A DNA stretch of 53,894 nucleotides from CAZGKW01 sp964526295 (GCA_964526295.1 CAZGKW010000029.1:1-53894); one strand, 5' to 3'; positions 24,674 through 33,818 are shown, counted from the stretch's first letter. The notes: generated by a model not told the origin, from the sequence alone. Made by a program: numbers and translations.

Positions 24674-26302
24674 TCACGACCCCGCGCCGGTCTCGCCCCC
24701 CAGGTGGTCGAGCGCCGCCCGGACCGCGGCGTCCTCTTCGAGCGACACCGGCGGCGGATCCTGCCGCGCGACCGCCACGTCCGGCGCCACCCCCCGCCCT
24801 TCGAGGCATTCGCCGTCCGGATCGTAGACCCGGGCGATCGTCAGGCTCAGCGCCCCGCCGCCGAGGCCGGTCGGCAGCTCCATCTGGACCGCGCCCTTGC
24901 CGAACGTCCGCCGACCGACGACCGTCGCCCGTCCGTGATGCGCCAGGCACGCCGCCAGGATCTCCGCCGCGCTCGCCGTCTCTTCGTCGACGAGCACGAC
25001 GAGCGGCCCGGTCCATTCCTGGCGAGCCAGCGGCGCCACGTCGTAGGCCCAGCTCGCCCCGATCATCCGTCCCCGGGTCCGGGCGACCCGTCCCCGCTCA
25101 AGAAGCATCCCCGCCACGTCGATCGTCGCCAGGAGCGACCCGCCCGGGTTGCTCCGCAGGTCCAGCACCAGGGACTCGGCGCCGGCCTCACGGAGCCGAC
25201 GGAGGGCCCGGCGAAACTGCCGGGCCGACCCCGGGCGAAAGCTCGTCAGCCTCAGGTACGCCACGCCCTCGGCCGGGTCCAGGACCTGCTCGTCCCGGAC
25301 GACGGGCAGGTGGATCTGCTTGCGGACCAGCTCGACGTCGCGCGGCTCGCCCTCGCCGCCGGAGCGGACCGAGACGACGACCGTGGTCCCGGGGCGGCCC
25401 CGCATCGTCGTGGCGACCTCGCCGAGGGCCATCTCGCCGACCGCCCGCCCGTCGACGCCCACGATCTCGTCGCCGGCCTTCAGGCCGGCCTCGGCGGCGG
25501 CCCCGCCCTCGAAGACCTCCTCCACGACGACCCGCCCGTCGCGGACCCGGACCGACACGCCGACCCCGGCGTACGTGCCCTCGTAGTGCTCGCGGCTGGC
25601 CCGCTGCATCTCGGGCGTCAGGTACCGGGTGTACGGATCCAACCCGTCGACCGCCCCGAAGAGAAACTCGGCCACGACCGCCCCGTCGGGCAGGCCGAGG
25701 GTCTCGCGGTTGCGGTCCATCGCCCGGCCGAGCCACCCCGCCGCGTGGTACTCCGACCAGGGGCGGGCGCCGCGGACCTCGTCGATGAGGTCGGCCACCG
25801 CGGCGTCGAAGGCCTCTCGCTTCGCCACATTCTCGGTCTCGGGGAACCGCTCGGCGAAGCGGGGGTTCTCCAGCGCCGCCCGCAGGTTCCACAGGCCGGC
25901 CAGCACCAGCTCCCGATACGTCACCGGCTCGACGTAGAACCAGGCGACCGTCCGCATGGCCTCGGCGTAGGCCCATCGGCCGGCCCAGCCGTCCATGCGT
26001 CGGGCCGACTCGGCCAGGTCCTCGTCCTCCCATCGGCTGGTGACGTTCGCCTGGAGCCGATCGAGCCGGGCCTTCGGGTCGGCGCCGAGGACGGGGGCCT
26101 CTGCGTCGTCCGCGGCGTCGGACACCGCCGGCGCCAGCGACCGACCCCGAAGCGCCGGATCGTGGGCCGGCCAGTACGCCCCGTGAGGAAAGACCGCGCA
26201 CCCGCACGATACGAGGAGCGCCGCGGCAAGAAGGGCCGCCCGGATCGAGGCGCGGCGGACGGCCCCGGCGACGGACGAAATAGGAAAGGCCGAAGCGGTC
26301 AC
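24674..26302 (-). CDS. Lipoprotein S41-family C-terminal processing protease
   Basis: 542 residues from GTG 26302, which overlaps the zinc-ribbon stop by 4 bp (GTGA). The N-terminal signal ends LLVSCGC, a lipobox. An N-terminal helical region is followed by a PDZ domain (GVGVSVRVRDGRVVVEEVFE; AGLKAGDEIVGVDGRAVGE). The S41 protease domain shows VLDLRSNPGGSLLATIDVAG, catalytic Ser in DEETASAAEIL and Lys in RRTFGKGAVQMELP. Such CtpA/Tsp proteases trim or degrade periplasmic proteins. The long N-terminal domain (about residues 60-230) is family-typical of larger CtpA forms. Confidence 0.9.
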   Translation of the reverse strand: MTASAFPISSVAGAVRRASIRAALLAAALLVSCGCAVFPHGAYWPAHDPALRGRSLAPAVSDAADDAEAPVLGADPKARLDRLQANVTSRWEDEDLAESARRMDGWAGRWAYAEAMRTVAWFYVEPVTYRELVLAGLWNLRAALENPRFAERFPETENVAKREAFDAAVADLIDEVRGARPWSEYHAAGWLGRAMDRNRETLGLPDGAVVAEFLFGAVDGLDPYTRYLTPEMQRASREHYEGTYAGVGVSVRVRDGRVVVEEVFEGGAAAEAGLKAGDEIVGVDGRAVGEMALGEVATTMRGRPGTTVVVSVRSGGEGEPRDVELVRKQIHLPVVRDEQVLDPAEGVAYLRLTSFRPGSARQFRRALRRLREAGAESLVLDLRSNPGGSLLATIDVAGMLLERGRVARTRGRMIGASWAYDVAPLARQEWTGPLVVLVDEETASAAEILAACLAHHGRATVVGRRTFGKGAVQMELPTGLGGGALSLTIARVYDPDGECLEGRGVAPDVAVARQDPPPVSLEEDAAVRAALDHLGGETGAGS

Positions 26303-26619
26303 GAGCCGGCGTCCCGGAACAGGTCCTCGAACCGCCGGCGAGCGTCCTCCGGCGAGGAGCGGCTCGCCTTCGGCGCCGCCGCCTCCCCCTCCGACGGCTC
26401 GGGCACCTCCCCGTAGACGAACTCCTCGCAGAAATTCTGACCCGCCCGGTCGGCCACCGGCTCGGTCGTCGACAGGCGGCACGCGCTCAGCCGCGCGTCG
26501 TAGTGGCCGCAGTTGACGCACGCGTGCAGGTAGGCCGCACATTCGGGACAGTCGTCGCGGACGCCGATGCGGTCGCGGTGCTCCCACTCGGCGCCGCACT
26601 TACGGCAGCGGATTCGCAT
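26299..26619 (-). CDS. Zinc-ribbon protein coupled to the S41 protease
   Basis: 106 residues from ATG 26619 (MRIRCRKCGAEWEHRDR). Paired cysteines form zinc ribbons: C5-x2-C8, DDCPECAAYLHACVNCGHYD and a later C. The second half is acidic and proline-rich (EVPEPSEGEAAAPKASRSSP) with a C-terminal helix RRRFEDLFRDAGS. It is soluble with no membrane segment. Translational coupling (GTGA) with the S41 protease suggests common regulation; function is otherwise unknown. Confidence 0.75.
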   Translation of the reverse strand: MRIRCRKCGAEWEHRDRIGVRDDCPECAAYLHACVNCGHYDARLSACRLSTTEPVADRAGQNFCEEFVYGEVPEPSEGEAAAPKASRSSPEDARRRFEDLFRDAGS

Positions 26620-26770
26620 CGTGTGGTTCCCACAGAAAGGCGCATCGTACCAGGACCGCCGGGACAGGCGCCGGCCCTGCGTATTCCCGTGACAAGCCCC
26701 GTCGCCGACAAGGCGGACGCGTCGGTGCCGCGTCGGTCGCCCCAGGGGCGGCGTGCCCCGCCCGGGGGCC

Positions 26771-27733
26771 TCAGGCCGGGCATCCCGTGCGGTCGACCGT
26801 CTCCGCCGCCAGGGCGGCCCCCAGGATGCCGGCGTCGCCTCCCAGCGTGCTGAGACGGACCTCGCAGACCGACCAGGCCCGCTCGAAGGCCGACGCCTCG
26901 ACCTGCCGCCGGACCCGGTCCAGGAACGGCTCGCCCGCCCCCGCCATGCCACCCCCCAGGACCACCATCTCCGGGTTGACGACGTGCAGAATGCTCGCAA
27001 TGCCGATACCGAGGCAGTCGGCCGTCTCCTCCACGATCCGGCCGGCCAGCGAGTCCCCGGCATCGGCGGCGTCGAACACGTCCTTGGCCGAGAAGTCACC
27101 CGCCGACGCGAGGGTGGACCTCTCGCCCGCCTCGACGGCTTCGGTGGTGCGGGCGACGACCGCCGTGGCCGAGGCGTAGGCCTCCAGGCACCCCCGGTTG
27201 CCGCATCCGCACCGGCGTCCGCCGCGCTCGATCATGATGTGACCCAGCTCGGCCCCGGCGTCGCTCGTGCCGCGGAACAGCCGGCCCCCCAGGACCATCC
27301 CCCCTCCCACGCCGGTCCCGAGCGTCAGCATGACCAGGTTGTCGACGTCGCGGCCGGCGCCGCAGCGGAACTCGCCGTAGGCCGCCGCGTTCGCATCGTT
27401 CTCCAGCGTCACCGGCCAGCCGAAGGCCCCCTGGAGCCGGTCGCGGACCGCCACGTCGCGCCACCCCGGCAGGTTCGGGGCGAAGACCACCACGCCCGCC
27501 TTCGTATCGAGCGGCCCCGGGGCCCCCACGCCCACCGCCCGGACGGTGGCGGCGTCGTCGGCATCGCGGGCGATGTCGCGGGCCGCCTCGGCCATCCGAC
27601 CCAGCACGTGGTCCGGACCGCGGTCGGCCTCGGTCGGCACGGACCGCTTCGCCACGATCCGTCCCTCGGGCGTCACGAGACCCAGCTTCAGGTTCGTGCC
27701 GCCCAGGTCGATGCCGATGCAAAGTGGGGCCAT
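26771..27733 (-). CDS. ROK-family sugar kinase (glucokinase-like)
   Basis: 320 residues from ATG 27733. The phosphate-binding IGIDLGGTNLKLG begins at residue 6. The sugar-binding and catalytic part is NDANAAAYGEF, then TLGTGVGGGMV, followed by the ROK zinc motif GHIMIERGGRRCGCGNRGCL. Together these indicate a kinase rather than a ROK repressor, since there is no N-terminal helix-turn-helix. It phosphorylates glucose or a related hexose. It lies 67 bp downstream of the HEAT-repeat gene in the same orientation. An in-frame GTG at 27745 is a less likely start. Confidence 0.92.
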   Translation of the reverse strand: MAPLCIGIDLGGTNLKLGLVTPEGRIVAKRSVPTEADRGPDHVLGRMAEAARDIARDADDAATVRAVGVGAPGPLDTKAGVVVFAPNLPGWRDVAVRDRLQGAFGWPVTLENDANAAAYGEFRCGAGRDVDNLVMLTLGTGVGGGMVLGGRLFRGTSDAGAELGHIMIERGGRRCGCGNRGCLEAYASATAVVARTTEAVEAGERSTLASAGDFSAKDVFDAADAGDSLAGRIVEETADCLGIGIASILHVVNPEMVVLGGGMAGAGEPFLDRVRRQVEASAFERAWSVCEVRLSTLGGDAGILGAALAAETVDRTGCPA

Positions 27734-27800
27734 CGCGGGTCTCACGCACGTGGGCTCGGCGGGTCGCCGTCGGGCCGCTGGCCCGCCGCGTCGGACAGAG

Positions 27801-30257
27801 CTACTGGCCGCCGTCGGCCAGACGCGTCCGCCAGGTCTCGATGGCGGCCAGGCGCCGGGCCAGCGGGGCGCTCGGGTCGTAGCCGTGGTCCCGCCGGCCG
27901 GTGACCGCCTCGAGGGCCGTCAGGAGCCGCTTCTCGACCTCGGTCCGGCCTTCCTGGGCGGCGTCGCCCAGGGCATCCAGGACCGCCCGCACGGCCGGCG
28001 CTCCGAGCGCCTTCAGGCGGGCCGTCGCGGCGGCCACCTCGGCCTCCGTGGTGCCGCTGATCTGCGCGACCCACTGGGCGACGGCCGCCCCCTGGAGCCG
28101 CAGGTACGTCTCCTCCAGGGCCGCCGTCGCATCGGTCCCGCCCCAGTCCGGGGCGGCCTGCCGGAACGCCTCCAGCAGGTCGAGGCCGCGGGCGGCCTGG
28201 TCGGTCTTCAGGAGCGTCTCGGCCTGGGCGTGGACGGCCCGGGCGATCTCGAGCCGGTCCTTCGGGTCCGTCCCGTCCAGCACCTCGCCCAGCAGGGTCC
28301 CCGCGTCCGGGTCCGGCAGCAGGACCAGCCCGAGCTGCCGCTTCAGCCGAAGGGCCCGGTCCGGCTCGTCGGGGGGAACGGCGTCGAGCAGTTGCCGCAG
28401 GGCAGGAACGGCCCGCCGCGGCGTCCCGGCGGCCACGTGGGCCTCGACGAGCTTCTCCAGGACGCGGCGGAACCTCTCGCTGCCCACCTCGGCGGCGGGA
28501 TACTTGGCCCGTGCGGCCTCCAGCAGGGCAGCCGCCCGTTCCGAGGATTCCGGTCCCCCGTAGGCCATGAACACGTCGGCCAGCTCCTCGGCCAGGGCGG
28601 GCCCCTCCTCCCGGGCCACCAGGGCCTGGACGGCCGACCAGAGGGCGTTGCGGACCGCCGGGTCGGCTTCGCCGCTCGGGTTCAGACGCTCGGCCATGCG
28701 GCGGGCCGTCTCGGGGCCCCCGAGCTTCGCGAGGGCGGCCGCCACCGCCTGCCGCACCCCCCTGTTGTCGTCCAGCAGATGGGCTGTCAGGGCCGACCGG
28801 GTGTTCGGGACCACGCGGCCCATGTTCCCCAGGCCCTGGGCGGCGCTGAACCGGACGCCGGCGTCGGCGTCCTCCAGGCACGCCACCAGGACCTGCTCGA
28901 GCCCGGGGTGCCCGATGCGGGCCAGGGCCCGGCAACTGGCCTCCCGGACGCGGGCATCGGACCCCTTGCGGGCCAGTTGGCCCAGGGGTTCGAGGCCGGC
29001 AGCGACCGCCGCCGCGCCCGGCGTGTTCCGCTCGCCGATCGCGCCCAGGGCCCCCGCCGCCCGGATCACTTCCGAGGCGTGCGGCGAGTCGAGCATCGCC
29101 ACCAGCTTCGGCACCGCGTCGGTCACCCGGAGGGTCCCCAAGGCCGCCGCGATGGCCGCTCGGACCGATGGCATGGTCTCGGTGGTCAACCGGGCCAGCA
29201 GGGCCGGGCCGGCGGCGGTTTCCTGCCACGCCGCCAGGGCCTCGGCCGCCGCCGCACGGACGTCCGGCGAGGCGTCGCTGAGCCGGAGCGTCAGGGCATT
29301 CAGCAAGTCCTGGTAGGCCGCTCTGCCGTTGCCGTCGCCGGCGCTCGCCAGGGCCTCGCCGGCCAGCAGCGCGGCCTGCCGCGCGGCGACCGCCCGGACG
29401 TCGGGCAGGGCGTCGTCGAGGTGCTCGCGGATGAGTCGGGCCCGCTCCTTCGCGTCGGCCACGCGGTACATCTCGTTGAGGAGCCGGGAGATGCGTGCCC
29501 GGGCGGTGTCGAGGGCGGCCTCGCGGATCCGCAGCTCGGCCCGGAACCGGCGCACCAGGCCCCGCAGGAAGTCCGCCTCGGGCAGCGCCTCGTGACGCTT
29601 CCACCACGCCGCCCACCCGTCGGGGGGACGGTCCAGGCCCGTCATGTCCGACAGGGCCCTTTCGGCGGCCCGGGCGACGGCGGCGTCGGCCGTCGCCTCG
29701 ACCAGGGCCTCGATGGAGCGGCGGTCGACGATCTGCGCCAGGCCCTCCAGGGCCGCCAGACGCACCGCCGGGGGCCGAGCCGTATCGGTCAGCAGGGCCT
29801 TCAGGCCCCCGACCACCCGGTCGCTGCCCGTGTAGGCCCCGAACGCGAGGGCGGCCTGGCGGCGAAGGTCTGCATCATTGTTCGCCAAGAGGTTAAAGAG
29901 CGGGTCGAGGAACGCCTCGTCACCCCCGGGCCGCGAGGCCAGGACGTCGAGCACCGCCATGGCCGCCTCAGACGGCGTGGCCAGCACCTCCACCAGGATG
30001 GCCCGGGCCGCGTCGGTGTCCTTATCGAGGAGGGCGGCGGCGGCGTCGCGACGCGTCGGCAACGTCCGGTCCGGCCCCACCAGGAACCCCCGGAGCCGCT
30101 CCAGCTCGGTATCAGACGGGGACGTCGGCGGGGGGACCGGCGGGGCATCGGCCGCCCGTGCGGCCCCCGCAAGGCACCCCAAGGCCATCCAGACGGCCAC
30201 AAGGGCGGCCCTGGGCCGCACCCCAAGCGCACCTGGCTGGAATTCCCTCGGAGCCAT
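27801..30257 (-). CDS. Exported HEAT-repeat protein, 818 aa
   Basis: Starts at ATG 30257 with GGAAG 8 nt upstream. The N-terminus (MAPREFQPGALGVRPRAALV, then AVWMALGCLAGAARAADA) is a signal peptide cleaved after ARA. The body is a long run of HEAT/PBS-type repeats of about 30 residues (RRQAALAFGAY; VRAAAAEALAAWQE; VRFSAAQGLGNMG; VRQAVAAALAKLGG), followed by TPR-like helices in the last third. A signature TGLDRPPDGWAAWWKRH near residue 210 and GYDPSAPLARRLAAIETW at the end resembles the ends of the two HEAT proteins at 34973 and 36352. Such proteins are usually scaffolds. The ROK kinase follows 67 bp later. Confidence 0.85.
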   Translation of the reverse strand: MAPREFQPGALGVRPRAALVAVWMALGCLAGAARAADAPPVPPPTSPSDTELERLRGFLVGPDRTLPTRRDAAAALLDKDTDAARAILVEVLATPSEAAMAVLDVLASRPGGDEAFLDPLFNLLANNDADLRRQAALAFGAYTGSDRVVGGLKALLTDTARPPAVRLAALEGLAQIVDRRSIEALVEATADAAVARAAERALSDMTGLDRPPDGWAAWWKRHEALPEADFLRGLVRRFRAELRIREAALDTARARISRLLNEMYRVADAKERARLIREHLDDALPDVRAVAARQAALLAGEALASAGDGNGRAAYQDLLNALTLRLSDASPDVRAAAAEALAAWQETAAGPALLARLTTETMPSVRAAIAAALGTLRVTDAVPKLVAMLDSPHASEVIRAAGALGAIGERNTPGAAAVAAGLEPLGQLARKGSDARVREASCRALARIGHPGLEQVLVACLEDADAGVRFSAAQGLGNMGRVVPNTRSALTAHLLDDNRGVRQAVAAALAKLGGPETARRMAERLNPSGEADPAVRNALWSAVQALVAREEGPALAEELADVFMAYGGPESSERAAALLEAARAKYPAAEVGSERFRRVLEKLVEAHVAAGTPRRAVPALRQLLDAVPPDEPDRALRLKRQLGLVLLPDPDAGTLLGEVLDGTDPKDRLEIARAVHAQAETLLKTDQAARGLDLLEAFRQAAPDWGGTDATAALEETYLRLQGAAVAQWVAQISGTTEAEVAAATARLKALGAPAVRAVLDALGDAAQEGRTEVEKRLLTALEAVTGRRDHGYDPSAPLARRLAAIETWRTRLADGGQ

Positions 30258-30295
30258 CGGGTGGTCTTCCAACTCTCGTATCGGCCGAGCACCTT

Positions 30296-30324
30296 AGCGT
30301 ACTCGTGCCAAAAACCCGTGTCAA
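30296..30324 (-). promoter_or_regulatory. Promoter of the HEAT-repeat/ROK genes
   Basis: Minus strand: TTGACA (30324-30319), 17-bp spacer, TACGCT (30301-30296). The predicted start is near 30289, about 32 nt before ATG 30257. Confidence 0.6.
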
Positions 30325-30611
30325 CCGCAATTGAGGCCGTCGGAGGGCAAAAACGCGTGTCCCGGTGCGGCAGCACCCATGCTGTAGCCTTAGAAACCCG
30401 CCCGGCGGGCCAAAGTGCCGCTCTCTCCTGCCGTTTGGACGGCAAATTCTCGGTTTTCATTCGCTCGGCGTGTCCTTTTTTCGCAAATCCCGGCCCGTCC
30501 GACCGTTCACGTCCGATCAGGGGTGGCGGACGGGCCAGCCCGACCCCATCGGCCGGCCGCGGAAGCGGACCTGAAAAAGACTGTGCTGTGTCCCCTGCAA
30601 CACGCCCCTCG
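30325..30611. other. Non-coding stretch between HEAT promoter and RHS remnant
   Basis: No supported gene. It is less GC-rich than its surroundings. It ends abruptly where RHS-like coding begins at 30612, so the left RHS breakpoint lies here. Confidence 0.5.
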
Positions 30612-31160
30612 AACCGCCTCGTCGAGGTGAAAAGCTCCGGCAACACGGTCGCCGAGTACTATTATGACGGCATGAATCGCCGCATCGCCAAGGTCCTGCC
30701 CGACCCCGACCCCGAGCACCAGGGCAAGTACGTTCGGACCGACTACTACTACACCACCGCCTGGCAGACCATCGAGGAACGGACCGACGACAACCTCGAC
30801 TCCGAAGACACCGTTGCCACGACGCTTCGGTACCAGTATATTTGGGACGTGCGGTACATCGACGCCCCCATCGTCCGCGGCGAGGACACGAGCGGCGAAA
30901 AAAAAGACACTAAGTGTCTTTTTTCTGCGCCTAACCCGGTGTGGATAAAGGGCTTAGCTTCTGCCAAAAAGACACTTAGTGTCTTTTTCTTGACCAGGCA
31001 GCCCGCCGGCGGGTCGGAAGCGGTTCCGACGGCTCGGGCGGCGACCCGGACGGGGATTGTATTGACTCCGACGACGAACATCTCTATTACACGCAGGACG
31101 CCAACTTCAACGTCGTGGCCGTGACGAGCGGCCCCTCCGACACGAAGGAATCGGCCGTTG
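30612..31160 (+). pseudogene. RHS/YD-repeat protein fragment, interrupted
   Basis: Begins without a start codon at NRLVEVKSSGNTVAEYYYDG and continues MNRRIAKVLPDPDPEHQGKY, then RYQYIWDVRYIDAPIVRGED. These are the hallmarks of the last YD repeats before an RHS core in planctomycete-type proteins. At 30896 the reading is broken by a palindromic insertion. The homologous sequence resumes in a different frame at about 31025 (SDGSGGDPDGDCIDSDDEHL, then YYTQDANFNVVAV) and fades near 31160. Both ends are missing. It is a relic of a large polymorphic-toxin or surface RHS gene. Confidence 0.8.
30897..31018. repeat. Small palindromic insertion inside the RHS fragment
   Basis: Two near-identical palindromes in inverted order: 30900-30924 (GACAC-TAA-GTGTC between A6 and T6) and 30966-30988 (GACAC-TTA-GTGTC between A5 and T5). 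A roughly 41-bp centre between them is itself partly inverted (CTAACCC/GGGCTTAG). The unit splits RHS coding sequence and has AGCGG on both sides (30891-30895 and 31019-31023), a possible target-site duplication. The poly-A/core/poly-T layout resembles the GGTGACTGTCCC elements at 39534 and 40713. Confidence 0.6.
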
Positions 31161-31523
31161 CCCTCAGAATTGCCCTCAAATCCGAGCTCAAGCCAGTAAG
31201 AAATCGTGCCGGGACAGCAACGCGCCGAGAGAACGCAGGTCCTTGGCCCTGCCCGACTTGAGCCGTAAACACTGCCCCTTCAAGAGCTTAGCGAAACGGC
31301 CCGGACCGAATCCCGGCCCCTCCGCCGGTTCCGACAGGCAACCAACCCCCGGGCGCCAAGCCTGACGTACGGGAAATCCCGCCCCCGCGTGCCGTTATCG
31401 GACTTTTCCTAAAGGGCGAGGGCCACCCGAGACGATGGTAACGCCGGATACGCCTGACCCCGCACCCAGGGTCGGGCCGCTCTCACGACCTCCCCGCAGG
31501 CATGTTCCGGACAGGCAGGGCCC
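31161..31523. other. Gene-free stretch upstream of xerD
   Basis: I see no supported gene, promoter of good quality or clear repeat. It holds the decayed tail of the RHS region and the xerD leader. Confidence 0.5.
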
Positions 31524-32423
31524 ATGCTCTCGATTGCCGCCAACCCGATCGACGCCTTCCTCGACTACCTGACCATCGAGTGCGGCCTGAGCGTCAACAC
31601 GATCCAGGCCTACCAGCGTGACCTGACGCGTTTCGCCGTGTCGGCCGGTGTGGACGGGCCCGAGGCGTGGGGCGAGGTCCGCCCGGGCCAGGTGATCGAC
31701 TTCCTGGTGGCCGAGAAGCGGCGCGGCTGTGCCATCGCCACCGTCAGCCGGGCCCTGGTGGCGGTGCGGATGCTGTTTCGCTTCATGGCCGCCGAGGGGT
31801 TCGTCGAGAAGGACGTGACGGAGCACCTGGAGGGCCCGCGGCTGTGGCAGAACCTGCCGGAGGTGCTGGGCCGCGACGCCGTCGACCGGCTGCTGGCCGC
31901 CCCGGAGGTGGGCCGCGACCGCTGGCCCCGGCGGGACCGGGCCATCCTGGAGATGCTCTACGCCACGGGGGCCCGGGCCAGCGAGGTCGCCGACCTGACC
32001 CTCGCCTCCCTGAACCGCGAGGTCGGGTACGTCCACTGCATCGGCAAGGGCCGGAAGGAGCGGATCGTGCCGGTCGGCCGGCGGGCCCTGGAGGCGGTCG
32101 ATGCGTACCTGAAGGAGGAGCGGGGCCAGCTCGACCGCCGGGGCGGGGAGCACCTGTTCCTGACGCACTCGGGCCGGCGGATGGGCCGCGAGAGCCTGTG
32201 GCGGCTGGTCAAGAAATACGCCCGCCGGACCGGGGTCGGCGAGCGGGTCAGCCCGCACACGCTTCGACATTCCTTCGCCACGCACCTGCTGGAGGGCGGG
32301 GCCGACCTCCGGGCGGTCCAGGAGATGCTGGGCCACGTCGACATCGCCACGACGCAGGTTTACACGCACGTCGACCCGAGCCGCCTGAAGGCCATCCATC
32401 GGAAGTTCCATCCGCGGGCGTGA
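31524..32423 (+). CDS. xerD: XerC/XerD-type tyrosine recombinase
   Basis: 299 residues, normal for XerD. The SAM-like N-terminal domain begins DAFLDYLTIECGLSVNTIQA. All catalytic residues are present: R151 (GARASEV), K175 (IGKGRKER), H245 and R248 (HTLRHSF), H271 (GHVDIATTQ) and nucleophile Y280 (VYTH). Length and motifs fit the chromosome-dimer recombinase rather than a phage integrase, which would usually carry an AT-rich DNA-binding N-terminal domain. Its base composition is like the rest of the genome, unlike the two genes that follow. It lies between an RHS relic and low-GC genes. Confidence 0.92.
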   Translation: MLSIAANPIDAFLDYLTIECGLSVNTIQAYQRDLTRFAVSAGVDGPEAWGEVRPGQVIDFLVAEKRRGCAIATVSRALVAVRMLFRFMAAEGFVEKDVTEHLEGPRLWQNLPEVLGRDAVDRLLAAPEVGRDRWPRRDRAILEMLYATGARASEVADLTLASLNREVGYVHCIGKGRKERIVPVGRRALEAVDAYLKEERGQLDRRGGEHLFLTHSGRRMGRESLWRLVKKYARRTGVGERVSPHTLRHSFATHLLEGGADLRAVQEMLGHVDIATTQVYTHVDPSRLKAIHRKFHPRA

Positions 32424-32496
32424 CGAACCCGGAAGGCAGCATTGGGGCGGCGGGGACGCGGCGGCTCAAGCACGGCCCGGGGGGGTGGTAATCCAT

Positions 32497-32524
32497 TTGC
32501 ATCCAACCGGACACGGACTATACT
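32497..32524 (+). promoter_or_regulatory. Promoter of the SDH-protease gene
   Basis: TTGCAT (32497-32502), 16-bp spacer, TATACT (32519-32524). Predicted start near 32531; GGGAAGGG precedes ATG 32570. Confidence 0.55.
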
Positions 32525-32569
32525 CGTCTCCGGAAACCCCGCAAGAGGGCCACCGGCGGGAAGGGTGCC

Positions 32570-33466
32570 ATGCCAGAACCTGAGCAAATCCGGGTCAATG
32601 TGTTCGTTGAGCGCCAACTGGACCGGCTGGCCAGCGAACTAGAGGCGCTGCTCTCGGCAGACGTTATGGCAATCGTCGGGCCCGTTTACCCGGGCATAGA
32701 CGACGGTGTGCGCCAAGCAATCGAGGCTCGCAAAGAAAAAGAAGAGGCCATTGCTCCCAATCTGGCAATCGTCCTGGACACGGAAGGAGGCATCATCGAA
32801 GTTGTGGAACGGATGGTAATCACAATCCGTCACCACTATGATGATGTGACTATGCTCATCCCTAGCCGCGCGATGTCCGCTGGCACGGTCTTCGCGATGT
32901 CGGGCGATAAGATCATGATGGACTACTACTCCTGTCTCGGGCCTATTGACCCACAGGTTGAGCGCAACGGGAAGTTGGTCCCGGCGCTCTCGTATCTGGT
33001 CCAGTTCGAGAGACTTAAGAAGCGTTCGGAGACCGGCGAGATTACGAGTGCAGAACTTATGCTGCTCCAGCAATTGGACTTGGCGGAGCTGCATAGCTTC
33101 GAGCAGGCGCGAGCGCTCTCGGTGGAACTCCTGAAAAAATGGCTGGCGAACTACAAGTTCAAGGACTGGGACAGGACAGAGACACGAGAAATCGAAGTAA
33201 CAGCGGAAATGCGCGAAAAGCGCGCCGAACAAATCGCAAACGAACTTATGGACCACGAAGAGCGCCAGAGGTGGTACTCTCACGGCAGACCCATCTCGAT
33301 GGAGGTCTTGCAGAAGGACATCAACCTCAAGATCGATGATTTCGGGCAGAACGCCGACTTGAGCCGGGCGGTTAAAGACTATTACCAATTCCTTACCGAT
33401 TACATGGGTAAACTGGGCGTCACAGGCATTGTCCACACGAGCAGTGTTTGCCTAAAATGGAGCTAA
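32570..33466 (+). CDS. SDH-family (ClpP-fold) serine protease
   Basis: 298 residues. The pattern LAIVLDTEGGIIEVVERMVI (about 66-85), AMSAGTVFAMSGDKIMM (nucleophile probably S103) and YYSCLGPIDPQV is that of the SDH/SppA-like serine proteinase family of the Clp-crotonase fold. There is no signal peptide or strong membrane helix. Residues 145-240 are charged and helical. The gene is clearly less GC-rich than neighbouring genes and uses A/T-ending codons (AAA, GAA, ATT), suggesting recent transfer. It has its own promoter and is followed 11 bp later by a 70-aa gene. Confidence 0.82.
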   Translation: MPEPEQIRVNVFVERQLDRLASELEALLSADVMAIVGPVYPGIDDGVRQAIEARKEKEEAIAPNLAIVLDTEGGIIEVVERMVITIRHHYDDVTMLIPSRAMSAGTVFAMSGDKIMMDYYSCLGPIDPQVERNGKLVPALSYLVQFERLKKRSETGEITSAELMLLQQLDLAELHSFEQARALSVELLKKWLANYKFKDWDRTETREIEVTAEMREKRAEQIANELMDHEERQRWYSHGRPISMEVLQKDINLKIDDFGQNADLSRAVKDYYQFLTDYMGKLGVTGIVHTSSVCLKWS

Positions 33467-33477
33467 GGAGGTGCCCC

Positions 33478-33690
33478 GTGCCAACACCGTTAGACCCGAA
33501 GAAGGTAGCCGAAACGAATCCGGCGGTTGACCCCAAGAAGATCGAGCAGGCGGTCACCTACGGTAAGATGGCCGAAAAGGTTGGTGCTGCTCGCAAAGCT
33601 GGATACAACCTCTCGCCGCCGTTGGGTACGACGAAAGGCGGCCAAAAATGTTCTCAGGGCCACACGGTCCGTATGTCGCGGGCTTTCTAG
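33478..33690 (+). CDS. Small hypothetical protein, 70 aa, partner of SDH protease
   Basis: Starts at GTG 33478, preceded by a near-perfect AAGGAGG 7 nt upstream, so expression is likely. The sequence (VPTPLDPKKVAETNPAVDPK, then KIEQAVTYGKMAEKVG) is hydrophilic and ends TKGGQKCSQGHTVRMSRAF with a single C-x3-H. It has the same lower GC and codon use as the preceding protease gene, and the two were probably acquired together. No family is recognised. Confidence 0.65.
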   Translation: MPTPLDPKKVAETNPAVDPKKIEQAVTYGKMAEKVGAARKAGYNLSPPLGTTKGGQKCSQGHTVRMSRAF

Positions 33691-33818
33691 CACGTTCGCT
33701 GGCTTGTCTGTGCACTTCTCTGATTTGGGCCTGAGACCTCGCCCGCTGGTTCGGGCGATTCTCGTGACGTTACCTGCGCCGTGCGGAATCGAACTGAAGG
33801 CTGCACCAGAGCACGCCC

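Noticed and set aside
27801..30257. CRISPR or tandem DNA repeat within the HEAT gene
   Set aside because: Periodicity is at protein level (HEAT repeats) with diverged codons; no identical DNA repeat/spacer pattern.
31524..33690. Integrated phage or integrative element driven by the Xer recombinase
   Set aside because: The recombinase matches chromosomal XerD in length and composition; no att repeats, tRNA or phage genes were found.
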